Positions 1 to 8,952 of a stretch of DNA of 64,000 nt are shown piece by piece. The number at the start of each line of letters is the position of its first letter. The stretch's first letter is position 1. This DNA is from Blastomonas fulva (GTDB lineage Bacteria > Pseudomonadota > Alphaproteobacteria > Sphingomonadales > Sphingomonadaceae). The position numbers and the translations under genes are program-made. The notes under the pieces are model-generated. The model was not told the origin of the DNA, ran no database searches, and saw nothing but the letters and a program-made list of their open reading frames with translations. The stretch covers positions 3,634,501 through 3,698,500 of the forward strand of contig NZ_CP020083.1 in NCBI RefSeq assembly GCF_003431825.1, in the 5' to 3' direction.

Positions 1-78
1 GCCGAGGCTTTGGTCGCAGTGCCGAGGCTACAGGCCGAGCGGATCACCGCGATGCGGGCGGCGGGGCCCGCCGCATGA
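1..78 (+). CDS. C-terminal end of an upstream gene, probably the ABC transporter ATPase (partial)
   Basis: The first reading frame is open from base 1 and ends in a TGA at 76-78, giving only 25 residues. The stop overlaps the start of the next gene (ATGA), the usual arrangement for translationally coupled transporter genes. As the next gene encodes an osmoprotectant permease/binding protein, the missing upstream part is most likely the matching ATP-binding subunit. That identity is inferred from position only; 25 residues carry no diagnostic motif. Confidence 0.55.
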   Translation, partial: AEALVAVPRLQAERITAMRAAGPAA

Positions 79-1619
79 ACCAGGACTGGCCGCGCATCCT
101 CGATCTGCTCGCCCAGCATGTGCAGCTGAGCTTTGCCGCGCTGGGGCTGGCGCTGGTGATCGCACTGCCGCTGGGAATCGCGTCCGCGCGCAGCCGCACC
201 GTCGCAGGCGTGACGCTGGGCTTTGCCAGCCTGATCCAGACGATCCCCGCGCTCGCGCTGCTGGCGCTGTTCTTTCCGCTGCTGCTGGCGCTTTCGGCGG
301 TGTTCGGCGATGCGATCTCGCCTCTGGGCTTTCTGCCCTCGCTGCTCGCGCTGACGCTCTATGCGCTGCTGCCGATCCTGCGCAACGCGGTGACCGGGCT
401 GCGCTCGGTCGAGCCGGCGATGGTCGAGGCAGCGGACGGCGTGGGCATGACCGCGCTGCAGAAACTGTGGCTGGTCGAAGCTCCCCTCGCCTCCCCCACC
501 ATCATGGCGGGGGTGCGCACCGCTGCGGTCTGGACCATCGGCGCAGCGACGCTTTCGACCACCGTGGGCCAGCCCAGCCTGGGCGATCTGATCTTTGCCG
601 GGCTGCAGACCCAGAACTGGTCTTTGGTGCTCGCCGGATGTCTCGCGGCCGCGGGGCTCGCGATCAGCGTCGATCTGCTGCTCGGGCTGATCGAGAGCGG
701 GATCCGCTGGCGCAAGCACCTGCGGATCTGGCTGGCGGGAATCGCGCTCGCTTTGGGGCTGGGTGCGGCTCTGTGGCCCGCGCCGCAGGCCGACCGCCCG
801 GTGGTCACCATCGGCGCCAAGCGCTTTTCCGAGCAATATGTCCTCGCGCGGCTGATCGGGCGGCGGCTGGAGGCGGCGGGCTATGCGGTGCGATACCGCG
901 AAGGCCTAGGCAGCGCGGTGGTGTTCCGCGCACTCGCCAGCGACGAGGTGCAGGTCTATGTCGATTATGCCGGCACCATCTGGACCAACGAAATGCAGCG
1001 GCAGGACCCCGGGCCGCGGGCCCAGATGATCGCGGAGATCGCGCGCTGGGCCAAGGCGCAGCATGGCGTGCGGCTGGTCGGGCCATTGGGCTTCGAAAAC
1101 ACCTATGCCTTTGCCGTGCGCCCCGATGACGCGAGGCGGCTGCGCCTGCGCTCACTCGACGATGTGGTGCGCGTTGCGCCGCAGTTCGTGTTCGGCACCG
1201 ATGTCGAGTTTCTCGAGCGGCCCGAATGGCAGATGGTCCAGGCCGCCTATCCGCTGCGCTTCAAGGGCCGGCGGGCATTCGAGCCGACTTTCATGTACCG
1301 CGCGCTCTCGCTGGGCGAGGCGGACATCATCTCGGCCTTCTCGTCGGATGGCAGGATCGCCGCCAACGGCTTTGTCGTGCTCGATGATCCCAAGGGCGCA
1401 ATCCCCTCGTATGACGCCATCCTGATGGTCAGCCGCTCAGCCGCCCGCGACGCACGGCTGGTCGAGGCACTCAAACCGCTTGTCGGCGCAATCCCGGTGG
1501 AAAAAATGCGTGAGGCCAATTATCGCGTCGACAGGGACGACAACAAGCAAAGCCCGGCTGATTCGGCAGCCTGGCTCGACGGGGCGCTGGCTGCGCCTGC
1601 ACAAGGGAAGACTCGATGA
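75..1619 (+). CDS. Osmoprotectant (glycine betaine/choline-type) ABC transporter permease fused to substrate-binding domain
   Basis: A 514-residue protein in two parts. Residues about 1-215 are a MetI-type permease with several hydrophobic helices and the EAA-like loop MVEAADGVGMT that contacts the ATPase. After a further helix near residue 220, residues about 240-505 form an OpuAC/QAT-type binding domain (VTIGAKRFSEQYVLA start, ending in helices typical of betaine or choline binders). Such fusions tether the binding domain to the outer face of the inner membrane instead of using a free periplasmic protein. Coupled by ATGA to the preceding frame and to the next gene. The exact ligand cannot be told from sequence. 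Confidence 0.88.
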   Translation: MNQDWPRILDLLAQHVQLSFAALGLALVIALPLGIASARSRTVAGVTLGFASLIQTIPALALLALFFPLLLALSAVFGDAISPLGFLPSLLALTLYALLPILRNAVTGLRSVEPAMVEAADGVGMTALQKLWLVEAPLASPTIMAGVRTAAVWTIGAATLSTTVGQPSLGDLIFAGLQTQNWSLVLAGCLAAAGLAISVDLLLGLIESGIRWRKHLRIWLAGIALALGLGAALWPAPQADRPVVTIGAKRFSEQYVLARLIGRRLEAAGYAVRYREGLGSAVVFRALASDEVQVYVDYAGTIWTNEMQRQDPGPRAQMIAEIARWAKAQHGVRLVGPLGFENTYAFAVRPDDARRLRLRSLDDVVRVAPQFVFGTDVEFLERPEWQMVQAAYPLRFKGRRAFEPTFMYRALSLGEADIISAFSSDGRIAANGFVVLDDPKGAIPSYDAILMVSRSAARDARLVEALKPLVGAIPVEKMREANYRVDRDDNKQSPADSAAWLDGALAAPAQGKTR

Positions 1620-2155
1620 TGCTCAAGCGCCTGCTGCTGACCTTTCTGATCGCCCCGATGATGCTGTGGGCCAATGCCGCCCATGCCAGCGTCACCATCA
1701 CCTTCTACAGCCACGAACTGGGCAGCCAGTTTCCCCATGCCTTTGCAACGCTCAAGGGCAAGGTCGATTCCACCGGAGAGAGCGTGGACACCAATGTCGG
1801 CTTCACCGCCACCAGCACCGGCCCCAGCATTCTGTTCGGCTGGGTCCAGGGCGAGATCAGCCATGCCAAGCCCAAGTACATCGCCAGTTCCAACCCGCAT
1901 TTCACTTATGAACTGACCGACGCCGAATATCGCGCGGTGATGGCGGTGACCGAAAAGTGGCGCAACAAGAAGCAGAAGAGCTACAACCTCAACACCGCCA
2001 ATTGCGTGCACTTCATCGCGGAAGTGGCGACGGCTGCGGGACTGAGGATCAACTCCAAGAGCAAGTTCTTCAAGAAGCCGACCAGCTTCCTCAAGGAAGT
2101 CACCACGTTGAGCCGCGAGCGGCTCGCCAGCGGGCGGATCCTGTTCAAGGGCTGA
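1616..2155 (+). CDS. Conserved hypothetical exported protein
   Basis: 179 residues with a clear signal peptide (MLKRLLLTFL, hydrophobic core, cleavage near AHA at about residue 24). The mature part has a His in SHELGSQFPHAF and an NCVHF motif about 100 residues later. Cys/His pairs spaced like this occur in papain-fold or permuted NlpC-type proteins, but I do not recognise the family and the active-site idea is only inference. The start overlaps the stop of the transporter gene (ATGA), so it is probably cotranslated with it. A second ATG follows directly at 1619. Confidence 0.7.
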   Translation: MMLKRLLLTFLIAPMMLWANAAHASVTITFYSHELGSQFPHAFATLKGKVDSTGESVDTNVGFTATSTGPSILFGWVQGEISHAKPKYIASSNPHFTYELTDAEYRAVMAVTEKWRNKKQKSYNLNTANCVHFIAEVATAAGLRINSKSKFFKKPTSFLKEVTTLSRERLASGRILFKG

Positions 2156-2162
2156 TCGGCGC

Positions 2163-2669
2163 TCAGCCGCGCAACCGGCGCGCGCATATCCCCATCACGG
2201 TGGCGCCGTGGACCGCCATCCCGGCGACCACCAGATCGAGCGCTTCGAGCCTCCCGGCGCCGGCAAATCGCTCTGCCGCGGCCCATAGGAACAATCCGGC
2301 TATTCCCACCCAGAACGCCATGCTGGCGGTTTCGCCCAGGATCTGGCGCACAAACGGATCGCGATTGCCGTAGAGCCGCCAGATCAGGAACGCCTGGATG
2401 AAGACCAGCGCAGCGACGAGTGCCATCGCAGCGTCGCCCGCCAGCCCGATGGATGGCCCTGCCGATACCAGCACCGTGGCGGCAGCCGAGAGGAACAGTA
2501 CCATCCCCTGCCCCCGCAGCGCCCTTCTGGCAGCGGGAAACTGGCCATGATCGACAGTGCTTCCCATCCACTTTTGCAGCAAGCGCTCCTGCGATGCGGT
2601 GACGAAGGTCAGCACCCCGACCAGCGCAAGCGCCAGTCCCAGAGCCAGACCGCCAAGATGGGCCTGCAT
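2163..2669 (-). CDS. Integral membrane protein of unknown function
   Basis: 168 residues from the ATG at 2669, the first start that leads straight into a hydrophobic helix (MQAHLGGLALGLALALVG). Four membrane segments are visible, near residues 5-25, 55-75, 78-98 and 115-160 (the last region could be two). A basic segment lies between helices 1 and 2. It starts 13 bases after the stop of the DNA glycosylase gene on the same strand, so it is probably in its operon. No known family is recognised. Confidence 0.7.
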   Translation of the reverse strand: MQAHLGGLALGLALALVGVLTFVTASQERLLQKWMGSTVDHGQFPAARRALRGQGMVLFLSAAATVLVSAGPSIGLAGDAAMALVAALVFIQAFLIWRLYGNRDPFVRQILGETASMAFWVGIAGLFLWAAAERFAGAGRLEALDLVVAGMAVHGATVMGICARRLRG

Positions 2670-2682
2670 CGCCGCCGCGTCC

Positions 2683-3300
2683 TTAGAGAGCCGGGTTGTT
2701 ATAGCAGTGCCAGGTGAGGATCGCGATCGCACCGCGATGCGGCGACCAGGGCTCGGCCAGGGCGCGGGTCAGCTTTTCGGATGGCCGTTCGTCGAGCGCC
2801 AGTATGCGCCCGATCCCCGCCTGCACCGCCAGATCGCCCGCGGGCCAGATATCTGGGCGTCCTTCAGCGAACAGCAGATAGATTTCCGCGGACCAGCGCC
2901 CGATGCCCTTGATCCGCACCAGCTCGGCGATCGCCTCCTCGTCGTCGGCGGGCAGGTTTTCCAGATCGAGCGCGCCGGTGACCACCAGTTCGGCGAGCGA
3001 GCGGGCATAGCCCTGTTTCTGGCGCGACATGCCGCAGGCGCGCAAGGCATCGAATTCCGCCGCGATCAGCGCATCGGGGGCGCAGCCCTCGCCCAGCGCC
3101 GCCTCGAGCTTGTTCCACACCGACGCCGCTGATGCCACGCTGACCTGCTGGCCGACGATGGTGCGCAGCAAGGTGGTATAGCCGCGCGATCGGATGCGGG
3201 GTTCGGGATAGCCCGCAATCTCCAGCGCACGCGCGATCGCGGGCTCGCGGGCGGCAACGGTATCGAGCCCGTGGCTCAGTTGCTCGGCGGTCAATCCCAT
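2683..3300 (-). CDS. DNA-3-methyladenine glycosylase II family (AlkA-like, HhH-GPD)
   Basis: 205 residues. The HhH-GPD core is plain: a helix-hairpin-helix LVRIKGIGRWSAEIYLLFA around residue 135, followed by the catalytic aspartate in WPAGDLAVQAG. TTLLRTIVGQQVSVASA near residue 45 is the typical opening of this fold. It removes alkylated bases in base-excision repair. The ATG at 3300 is chosen because an AGAGGA ribosome site lies 7-9 bases upstream; the frame stays open further 5' but without family similarity. Without the extra N-terminal domain of E. coli AlkA it is the short form common in Alphaproteobacteria. Confidence 0.88.
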   Translation of the reverse strand: MGLTAEQLSHGLDTVAAREPAIARALEIAGYPEPRIRSRGYTTLLRTIVGQQVSVASAASVWNKLEAALGEGCAPDALIAAEFDALRACGMSRQKQGYARSLAELVVTGALDLENLPADDEEAIAELVRIKGIGRWSAEIYLLFAEGRPDIWPAGDLAVQAGIGRILALDERPSEKLTRALAEPWSPHRGAIAILTWHCYNNPAL

Positions 3301-3406
3301 AACTGCAGTTCCTCTCGCATCCGCCGCTTGCATTCGCGCGCCCGGTTGATCATAGCAGCGACGTTTGCGGGGGCCATAGCCTGGCTCATTATCTTGGGGA
3401 GTTTCC

Positions 3407-3724
3407 ATGCCAAAGCTGATTGTCGTCAACCGTGCAGGCGAAGAGAGCACCATCGAGGCCGATACCGGACTGTCCGTGATGGAAGCGATCCGCGACAATG
3501 GCTTTGACGAACTGCTCGCATTGTGCGGCGGCTGCTGCTCGTGCGCGACCTGCCATGTGCACGTCGATGCAGAATGGACCGACAAGCTTCCCCCGGTCAG
3601 CGCCGATGAGGACGACCTGCTCGACAGCTCGGATCATCGCAACGCCACCTCGCGCTTGTCGTGCCAGATCCAGATGACGGCTGCATTGGACGGCCTCAAG
3701 GTCGCGATCGCGCCTGAAGATTGA
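3407..3724 (+). CDS. 2Fe-2S ferredoxin, adrenodoxin/putidaredoxin type
   Basis: 105 residues with the vertebrate-type cluster pattern Cys40-x5-Cys46-x2-Cys49 and the distant Cys86 (RLSCQI). Acidic surface residues (SADEDDLLD, residues 66-73) are where partner reductases and P450s dock in this family. It shuttles one electron from a ferredoxin reductase to an oxygenase or P450, but no partner gene is in this neighbourhood. A GGGGAG ribosome site lies before the ATG. It is transcribed divergently from the glycosylase gene. Confidence 0.92.
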   Translation: MPKLIVVNRAGEESTIEADTGLSVMEAIRDNGFDELLALCGGCCSCATCHVHVDAEWTDKLPPVSADEDDLLDSSDHRNATSRLSCQIQMTAALDGLKVAIAPED

Positions 3725-4501
3725 TCAGATCCCGCCGGGCGTGACCTCGCGCCCGGTGGCTTCCAGCGCGGACACCAGCGCCCCGGCGCATGCGTCCAAC
3801 TGGCCCTGATCGGTGGAGCGGATGACGAAATTCGCGCCCACCCTGCCCTCGCGGAAGAACGGATAGCTGCCGATCTGGCAGCCTTCATGCGCGCGCTCGG
3901 TGGCGCCCAGCATGTCTGCGACTTCGCTTTCCGCCACCCAGCAGCCCAGGGTCGCCGACAGCAGCGGCAATCCGCCCTCCAGCGTCCCGGTCAGCGCGTC
4001 AAGCATGCCTGCGGTGATGTGCGGCACGCCCGCCATCAGAAACAGGTTGCCGATGCGGATTCCCGGTGCACCCGACATGCGGTTTTCAATCAGCTCCGCG
4101 CCATCGGGCACCCGCGCCATCCGCAGCCGTCCTTCGGTCAGCCCGCCGCGTGTCGCATAATAGCCGTCGAGGATCGCCCGCGCCACCGGATGGATCACGA
4201 CATCGACGCCCAGCGCCTGCGCGATCGCATCCACCGTGATGTCATCGTGCGTCGGGCCGATGCCGCCGGTGGTGAACAGATAGTCGTTGCGCGCGCGCAG
4301 CAGGTTCACCGCCTCGACGATCGCATCCATGTCATCGGCGATCACCCGCACCTCTTTCAGCCGGATGCCCTGCACGTTCAGCCAGGTCGCGACCTGCGCG
4401 ACATTCTTGTCCTGGGTGCGACCGGAAAGGATTTCATCGCCGATGACGATCAGCGCGGCGGTCCAGATACGGGGGCTTGATGCGGGTGCGTCTGCTGTCA
4501 T
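3725..4501 (-). CDS. CinA-like competence/damage-inducible protein, molybdopterin-binding (MoCF) domain only
   Basis: 258 residues. The MoCF signature is visible: ALIVIGDEILSGRTQDKN at 17-34 and LFTTGGIGPTHDDIT at about 75-89. Full CinA carries a second, C-terminal deamidase domain of about 160 residues; this protein has no room for it, so it is the single-domain form frequent in Alphaproteobacteria. The stop directly abuts that of the convergent ferredoxin gene. Its substrate is not established; nucleotide or pyrophosphate hydrolysis is known for some relatives. Confidence 0.85.
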   Translation of the reverse strand: MTADAPASSPRIWTAALIVIGDEILSGRTQDKNVAQVATWLNVQGIRLKEVRVIADDMDAIVEAVNLLRARNDYLFTTGGIGPTHDDITVDAIAQALGVDVVIHPVARAILDGYYATRGGLTEGRLRMARVPDGAELIENRMSGAPGIRIGNLFLMAGVPHITAGMLDALTGTLEGGLPLLSATLGCWVAESEVADMLGATERAHEGCQIGSYPFFREGRVGANFVIRSTDQGQLDACAGALVSALEATGREVTPGGI

Positions 4502-4558
4502 GCGCCGGTGTTTAGCGCGTGCGCCGGAGCGCGCAAGCGGTTCGTTCCGGGGCGCGCG

Positions 4559-4954
4559 TCACTCCGACCAGAAGGTGGCGCAGCCTAAGCCGGCCAGTGC
4601 CGGATCGCGGGTGATCACGACCAGCTCGTCATGGATCGCCTGCGCCGCGATCATCCGGTCGAAGGGATCGCGATGCTCGCCGGGAAGCGATCCGGCGAGC
4701 AGGCCGTTGGCAACCGAAACGCTCAACTCGATAAACCCGTCGGCACCTGCAAGCTCTTCAAAGTTCTCGAAAACTGGCACAGCTGCCTGCCATTTGCCGA
4801 TACGGCACTTTGTCGCAATCTCCCAAGCGGAGACAGCGCTGACATAGACTGTATTGCTTTGGTCACTGATTTCCCGGGAGACTGCACCAGGCAAGGCTTT
4901 GTCGCCGGTCCACCACCAGACAAGCGCATGGGTGTCGAACAGATAGTCGGTCAT
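4559..4954 (-). CDS. vapC: PIN-domain ribonuclease toxin, VapC family
   Basis: 131 residues with the four acidic PIN residues in place: Asp7 (YLFDTHALVWW), Glu45 (SAWEIATK), Asp96/Asp99 (HRDPFDRM) and Asp117 (TRDPAL). Proteins of this subtype cleave RNA in a magnesium-dependent way and stop translation. The start overlaps the stop of the antitoxin gene by four bases, which couples synthesis and keeps the antitoxin first. The motifs look intact, so the toxin is probably functional. Confidence 0.92.
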   Translation of the reverse strand: MTDYLFDTHALVWWWTGDKALPGAVSREISDQSNTVYVSAVSAWEIATKCRIGKWQAAVPVFENFEELAGADGFIELSVSVANGLLAGSLPGEHRDPFDRMIAAQAIHDELVVITRDPALAGLGCATFWSE

Positions 4955-5187
4955 TCCCAGGCCCGGAGCTCTTCCTCGGGCAACGGATCGAAGAAAAAGC
5001 CGTCGGGTATTGGCGTCTTCAGCTTCAGCCGACCCGGCCGCCGCTCGACCTTGGGTTTTTCCAGCGGGACCAGCCGCGCATAGGGCTTGCCCGCCTTGGC
5101 GAGGATGATCTCCTCGCCCGCATGCGCGCGGTCGAGCAGCTTGGAAAAGTGCGTCTTGGCGTCGTGGACATTGACGATGCTGGTCAT
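4951..5187 (-). CDS. Type II antitoxin, Phd/YefM family
   Basis: 78 residues beginning MTSIVNVHDAKTHFSKLLDRAHAGEEI, the typical Phd/YefM DNA-binding fold, followed by AKAGKPYARLVP. The C-terminal part (about 45-78, acidic and proline-rich, ending in PEEELRAWE) is the segment that should wrap the toxin. It is the first gene of a two-gene operon with the PIN toxin. Antitoxins of this family repress their own promoter; a fitting inverted repeat lies just upstream at 5198-5231. Confidence 0.92.
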   Translation of the reverse strand: MTSIVNVHDAKTHFSKLLDRAHAGEEIILAKAGKPYARLVPLEKPKVERRPGRLKLKTPIPDGFFFDPLPEEELRAWE

Positions 5188-5197
5188 ATCGCTTGGG

Positions 5198-5234
5198 TTA
5201 GTCCATTGACCGGACTAAGTCAATGGACTAAGTC
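5198..5234. promoter_or_regulatory. Putative operator of the toxin-antitoxin operon
   Basis: A perfect 13-base inverted repeat, TTAGTCCATTGAC (5198-5210) and GTCAATGGACTAA (5219-5231), separated by 8 bases. A direct repeat GGACTAAGTC (5212-5221 and 5225-5234) is laid over it. It ends 10 bases before the antitoxin start and is more AT-rich than its surroundings. Autorepression by the antitoxin or the complex is the expected role; that is inference from position and symmetry. Confidence 0.75.
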
Positions 5235-5286
5235 CGCTGCAATCCAGGGTCGCAAAATGACCGCCCCTCCCCTATATGGAATCACC

Positions 5287-6111
5287 ATGAACCAGTATGT
5301 CACCGTCACGAATGCCGATACGCCGATGCGCGATGGCACCATCAAGCTGCACGGCCCCGAGGGCTTCGAAGGCATGCGCAAGGCAGGGCAGCTCGCCGCG
5401 CGCGTGCTGGACGAGTTGACGACGTTCGTCCGCGAAGGCGTCACCACCGCAGAGATCGACGCCAAGGCGCGCGAACTGATGCTGGCGGGCGGCGGTATCC
5501 CGGCCACGCTCGGCTATCGCGGCTTTACTCATAGCTGCTGCACCTCGATCAACCATGTCGTGTGCCATGGCATCCCCGCCGACCGCAAGCTCAAGGACGG
5601 CGACATCATCAACATCGACGTCACCCCGATTCTCGATGGCTGGCATGGCGATACCAGCCGCATGTTCCTGATCGGCGATGTCGGGGTAAAGGCGCGGCGG
5701 CTGGTCGATGTGACCTATGAGTGCCTGATGCTGGGCATCGAGCAGGCGCGCCCCGGCAACACGATGGGCGACGTCGCGCACGCCATCCAGTCGTTCGCCG
5801 AGAAGCACCGCTACGGCGTGGTCCGCGATTTCTGCGGCCATGGCCTGGGCCGGCTGTTCCACGACGCGCCCGAGGTCGTCCACGCCGGGCGCCCCGGCAC
5901 CGGACCCGAGCTCAAACCCGGCATGTTCTTCACCATCGAGCCGATGATCAACATCGGCAAGCCCGCGGTGAAGATGCTGGAGGATGGCTGGACGGCGGTC
6001 ACCCGCGACCGATCGCTGTCGGCACAGTTCGAACACTCGATCGGCATCACCGAAACCGGCTGCGAGATCTTCACCAAGAGCCTGGCAGGCCTCGACCGCC
6101 CGCCGTATTGA
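5287..6111 (+). CDS. map: Methionine aminopeptidase, type I
   Basis: 274 residues from the ATG at 5287. All five metal ligands are present: Asp111 (NIDVTP), Asp122 (GDTSRMF), His185 (GHGLGRLFHDAP), Glu218 (TIEPM) and Glu249 (QFEHSIGIT). His93 (VVCHGIP) matches the conserved substrate-binding His. It removes the initiator methionine from new proteins and is essential. An alternative ATG at 5257 adds ten residues and has an AGGG site in front; family alignment favours 5287 but 5257 is possible. Confidence 0.95.
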   Translation: MNQYVTVTNADTPMRDGTIKLHGPEGFEGMRKAGQLAARVLDELTTFVREGVTTAEIDAKARELMLAGGGIPATLGYRGFTHSCCTSINHVVCHGIPADRKLKDGDIINIDVTPILDGWHGDTSRMFLIGDVGVKARRLVDVTYECLMLGIEQARPGNTMGDVAHAIQSFAEKHRYGVVRDFCGHGLGRLFHDAPEVVHAGRPGTGPELKPGMFFTIEPMINIGKPAVKMLEDGWTAVTRDRSLSAQFEHSIGITETGCEIFTKSLAGLDRPPY

Positions 6112-6254
6112 GGCGCGCCGGACCGGGCCTTGCTGCGCTTCGCACGCGTCCGGCGGGCAGAACATTTGCCCAAAATATAGGCAACCGCGATATCGCGTGC
6201 CCGCATTTCCATCATCCGCCGCAATAATGTTGCGATGCGGCCAAGCAATTGTAG

Positions 6255-6776
<522 letters not shown>

Positions 6777-6898
6777 ACAACAGCGCGCGATCCAAGGAGA
6801 GGCCTGCCTCGGCAAGGCTGCAAGAACACACGTCAGTTTCACCAAAGGGGGGCCCGGCAACAGGCCCGGACCGGATTTCATGAAGAGGGAAAGCTAAG

Positions 6899-8311
6899 AT
6901 GGCAAAAACCGCCAAAGACATTCTGGCAATGATCAAGGAAAACGAGATCGAGTGGGTCGATGTCCGCTTCACCGATCCCAAGGGCAAGTGGCAGCACCTC
7001 ACGATGTGCGCCGGCGTGATTGGCGAGGATGAGCTCGAAGACGGTCTGATGTTCGACGGTTCGTCGATCGAAGGCTGGAAGGCGATCAACGAATCCGACA
7101 TGATCCTGCGCCCCGACATGGACGCGGCGTACATCGATCCGTTCTCGGCCGATCCGATGCTGATCCTGTTCTGCGACATCGTCGAGCCCGGCACCGGCGA
7201 GCTGTATGCCCGTGATCCGCGCAGCACCGCCAAGCGCGCCGAAGCCTATCTGCAGTCGACCGGTATCGGCGATACCGTCTATGTCGGCCCCGAAGCCGAA
7301 TTCTTCATGTTCGACGATGTGCGCTTCTCGGACGGCTATGCCGGATCGATGTTCTCCATCGACGATATCGAGCTGCCGACCAACTCGGGCCGCGCCTATG
7401 AAAGCGGCAACCTGGGCCACCGTCCGCGCGCCAAGGGCGGCTACTTCCCGGTTGCGCCGGTCGACAGCGTCGTCGACATCCGCGCCGAGATGGTCAGCAC
7501 CATGCTCGAAATGGGCCTGCCCTGCGACAAGCACCACCACGAGGTTGCCGCCGCGCAGCACGAGCTTGGCCTGACCTTCGGCACGCTGACCGAAACCGCC
7601 GACCGCATGCAGATCTACAAGTACGTCGTCCACATGGTCGCGCAGGCTTACGGCAAGACGGCAACGTTCATGCCCAAGCCGATCAAGCAGGACAACGGAT
7701 CGGGCATGCACACCCACATCTCGATCTGGAAGGAAGGCAAGCCGCTGTTCGCTGGCAACGGCTATGCGGGCCTGTCGGACATGTGCCTGTACTTCATCGG
7801 CGGCGTCATCAAGCACGCCAAGGCGCTCAACGCCTTCACCAACCCGACCACCAACAGCTACAAGCGGCTGGTGCCCGGCTTTGAAGCGCCGGTTCTGCTC
7901 GCGTATTCGAGCCGCAACCGCTCGGCATCGTGCCGCATCCCTTATGGCACCGGCGAGAAGGCCAAGCGCGTGGAATTCCGTTTCCCCGACGCGATGGCCA
8001 ACCCCTATCTGTGCTATTCGGCGCTGCTGATGGCGGGCCTCGACGGCATCCAGAACAAGATCCATCCCGGCGAGGCGATGGACAAGAACCTGTACGACCT
8101 GCCGCCCGAAGAGCTGAAGGAAGTGCCGACCGTCTGTGCGTCCCTGCGCGAAGCACTCGACGCGCTGATCGCCGACCACGACTTCCTGCTCAAGGGCGAC
8201 GTGTTCCTGAAGGACCAGATCGAAGCCTATATCGACATGAAGTGGGCTGAAGTGAGCCGCTGGGAAACGACCCCCTCGCCGGTCGAATTCGACATGTATT
8301 ACAGCTGGTAA
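6899..8311 (+). CDS. glnA: Glutamine synthetase type I
   Basis: 470 residues, the normal type I-beta length. Visible signatures are [10 protein letters not shown] (51-60), the metal-ligand motif [11 protein letters not shown] (129-139), [12 protein letters not shown] (266-277) and the adenylylation site Tyr399 in NLYDLPPEE. It makes glutamine from glutamate, ammonia and ATP, and is switched off by AMP addition under P-II control. It forms an operon with glnB. A GAGGGAAAGC ribosome site precedes the ATG and a strong terminator follows. Confidence 0.98.
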   Translation: MAKTAKDILAMIKENEIEWVDVRFTDPKGKWQHLTMCAGVIGEDELEDGLMFDGSSIEGWKAINESDMILRPDMDAAYIDPFSADPMLILFCDIVEPGTGELYARDPRSTAKRAEAYLQSTGIGDTVYVGPEAEFFMFDDVRFSDGYAGSMFSIDDIELPTNSGRAYESGNLGHRPRAKGGYFPVAPVDSVVDIRAEMVSTMLEMGLPCDKHHHEVAAAQHELGLTFGTLTETADRMQIYKYVVHMVAQAYGKTATFMPKPIKQDNGSGMHTHISIWKEGKPLFAGNGYAGLSDMCLYFIGGVIKHAKALNAFTNPTTNSYKRLVPGFEAPVLLAYSSRNRSASCRIPYGTGEKAKRVEFRFPDAMANPYLCYSALLMAGLDGIQNKIHPGEAMDKNLYDLPPEELKEVPTVCASLREALDALIADHDFLLKGDVFLKDQIEAYIDMKWAEVSRWETTPSPVEFDMYYSW

Positions 8312-8331
8312 GCTGCCGGCGTATTGCGCAC

Positions 8332-8368
8332 AAAAAAAGCGCCTCGGGGAAACCCGGGGCGCTTTTTT
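8332..8368 (+). terminator. Rho-independent terminator after glnA
   Basis: A stem of about ten pairs (GCGCCTCGGG with CCCGGGGCGC), GAAA loop, followed by TTTTTT and preceded by seven A. It lies 20 bases after the glnA stop. The A-run on the other side means it can also work for the convergent lipoprotein gene, whose stop is at 8391. Confidence 0.93.
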
Positions 8369-8390
8369 CTGTGTGGAGTGTCTTGCTCGA

Positions 8391-8813
8391 TCAGCGGCAG
8401 CGTGTCCCGTTGCGATCGATCGCCCGGCCAGCGGCCGCGCCGCCAATAGCGCCCAGTATGGTGCCCAAAGTGTCCGATCCGCCCGGAGCGATGACATTGC
8501 CCAGCACGCCGCCTGCGACGCCGCCGACGATCAGCCCGGTGGTGCCATCGGACCTGCGACAATAATAGCGTCCGTCCTGACCCCGATAGACGCGGTCGTT
8601 GCGGCTGAGGCGGCGCTCGCGATAGCGCCGGTCGTCACGATAATAGCGTCCGGCATCGTAGCCACCGTAGGATGGATCCGGGCGGTTATAGTCGTATTGC
8701 CGAGCGTTGCTGAAACCGCGATCGTTGAAGCCCGATCCAGCGCAGCCGCTGACGACCGTCGCCGCAGCAATCGCAGCGCCCACAGTCCATGCCTTTGTGG
8801 TGAAAAATATCAT
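8391..8813 (-). CDS. Glycine-zipper lipoprotein (surface-antigen/17-kDa-like)
   Basis: 140 residues from the ATG at 8813, which has a GAGGAAC ribosome site seven bases upstream; the open frame extends further but lacks such a site. A lipobox VSGC (about residues 25-28) predicts an outer-membrane or periplasm-anchored lipoprotein. The middle is rich in Tyr, Arg and Asp (RYYRDDRRYRERR). The C-terminal part, GLIVGGVAGGVLGNVI and GTILGAIGGAAAGRAI, is a two-helix glycine zipper. Such proteins are thought to be structural in the envelope; no enzymatic role is expected. Confidence 0.85.
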   Translation of the reverse strand: MIFFTTKAWTVGAAIAAATVVSGCAGSGFNDRGFSNARQYDYNRPDPSYGGYDAGRYYRDDRRYRERRLSRNDRVYRGQDGRYYCRRSDGTTGLIVGGVAGGVLGNVIAPGGSDTLGTILGAIGGAAAGRAIDRNGTRCR

Positions 8814-8952
8814 GATGTTCCTCGCTTTTTGCTGAAGCATGGACGCGCCGCCGCTGCGTTCCGTTCCGCAAAATCCGGATTTTTGAGGGCCTGGCCAAAA
8901 CGCGCTCCATCGCGCCTTCCCTGGCGCCGTCATTCGGGGCAAGCTGCCAGCG

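Noticed and set aside
3301..3585. A longer N-terminus for the DNA glycosylase starting near 3585
   Set aside because: It would run through the ferredoxin start on the other strand and shows no similarity to the family, while the ATG at 3300 has a good ribosome site.
4519..4552. Closely spaced GTTC words near the CinA-like gene as a further LexA box
   Set aside because: The two GTTC words are adjacent (GTTCGTTC) without the 7-base spacer. Similar near-misses at 8858 and 41440 were dropped for the same reason.
6878..8497. A long open frame (over 500 codons) antisense to glnA
   Set aside because: It mirrors the codon pattern of glnA, as is common in high-GC genes. It has no family similarity and overlaps glnA completely.
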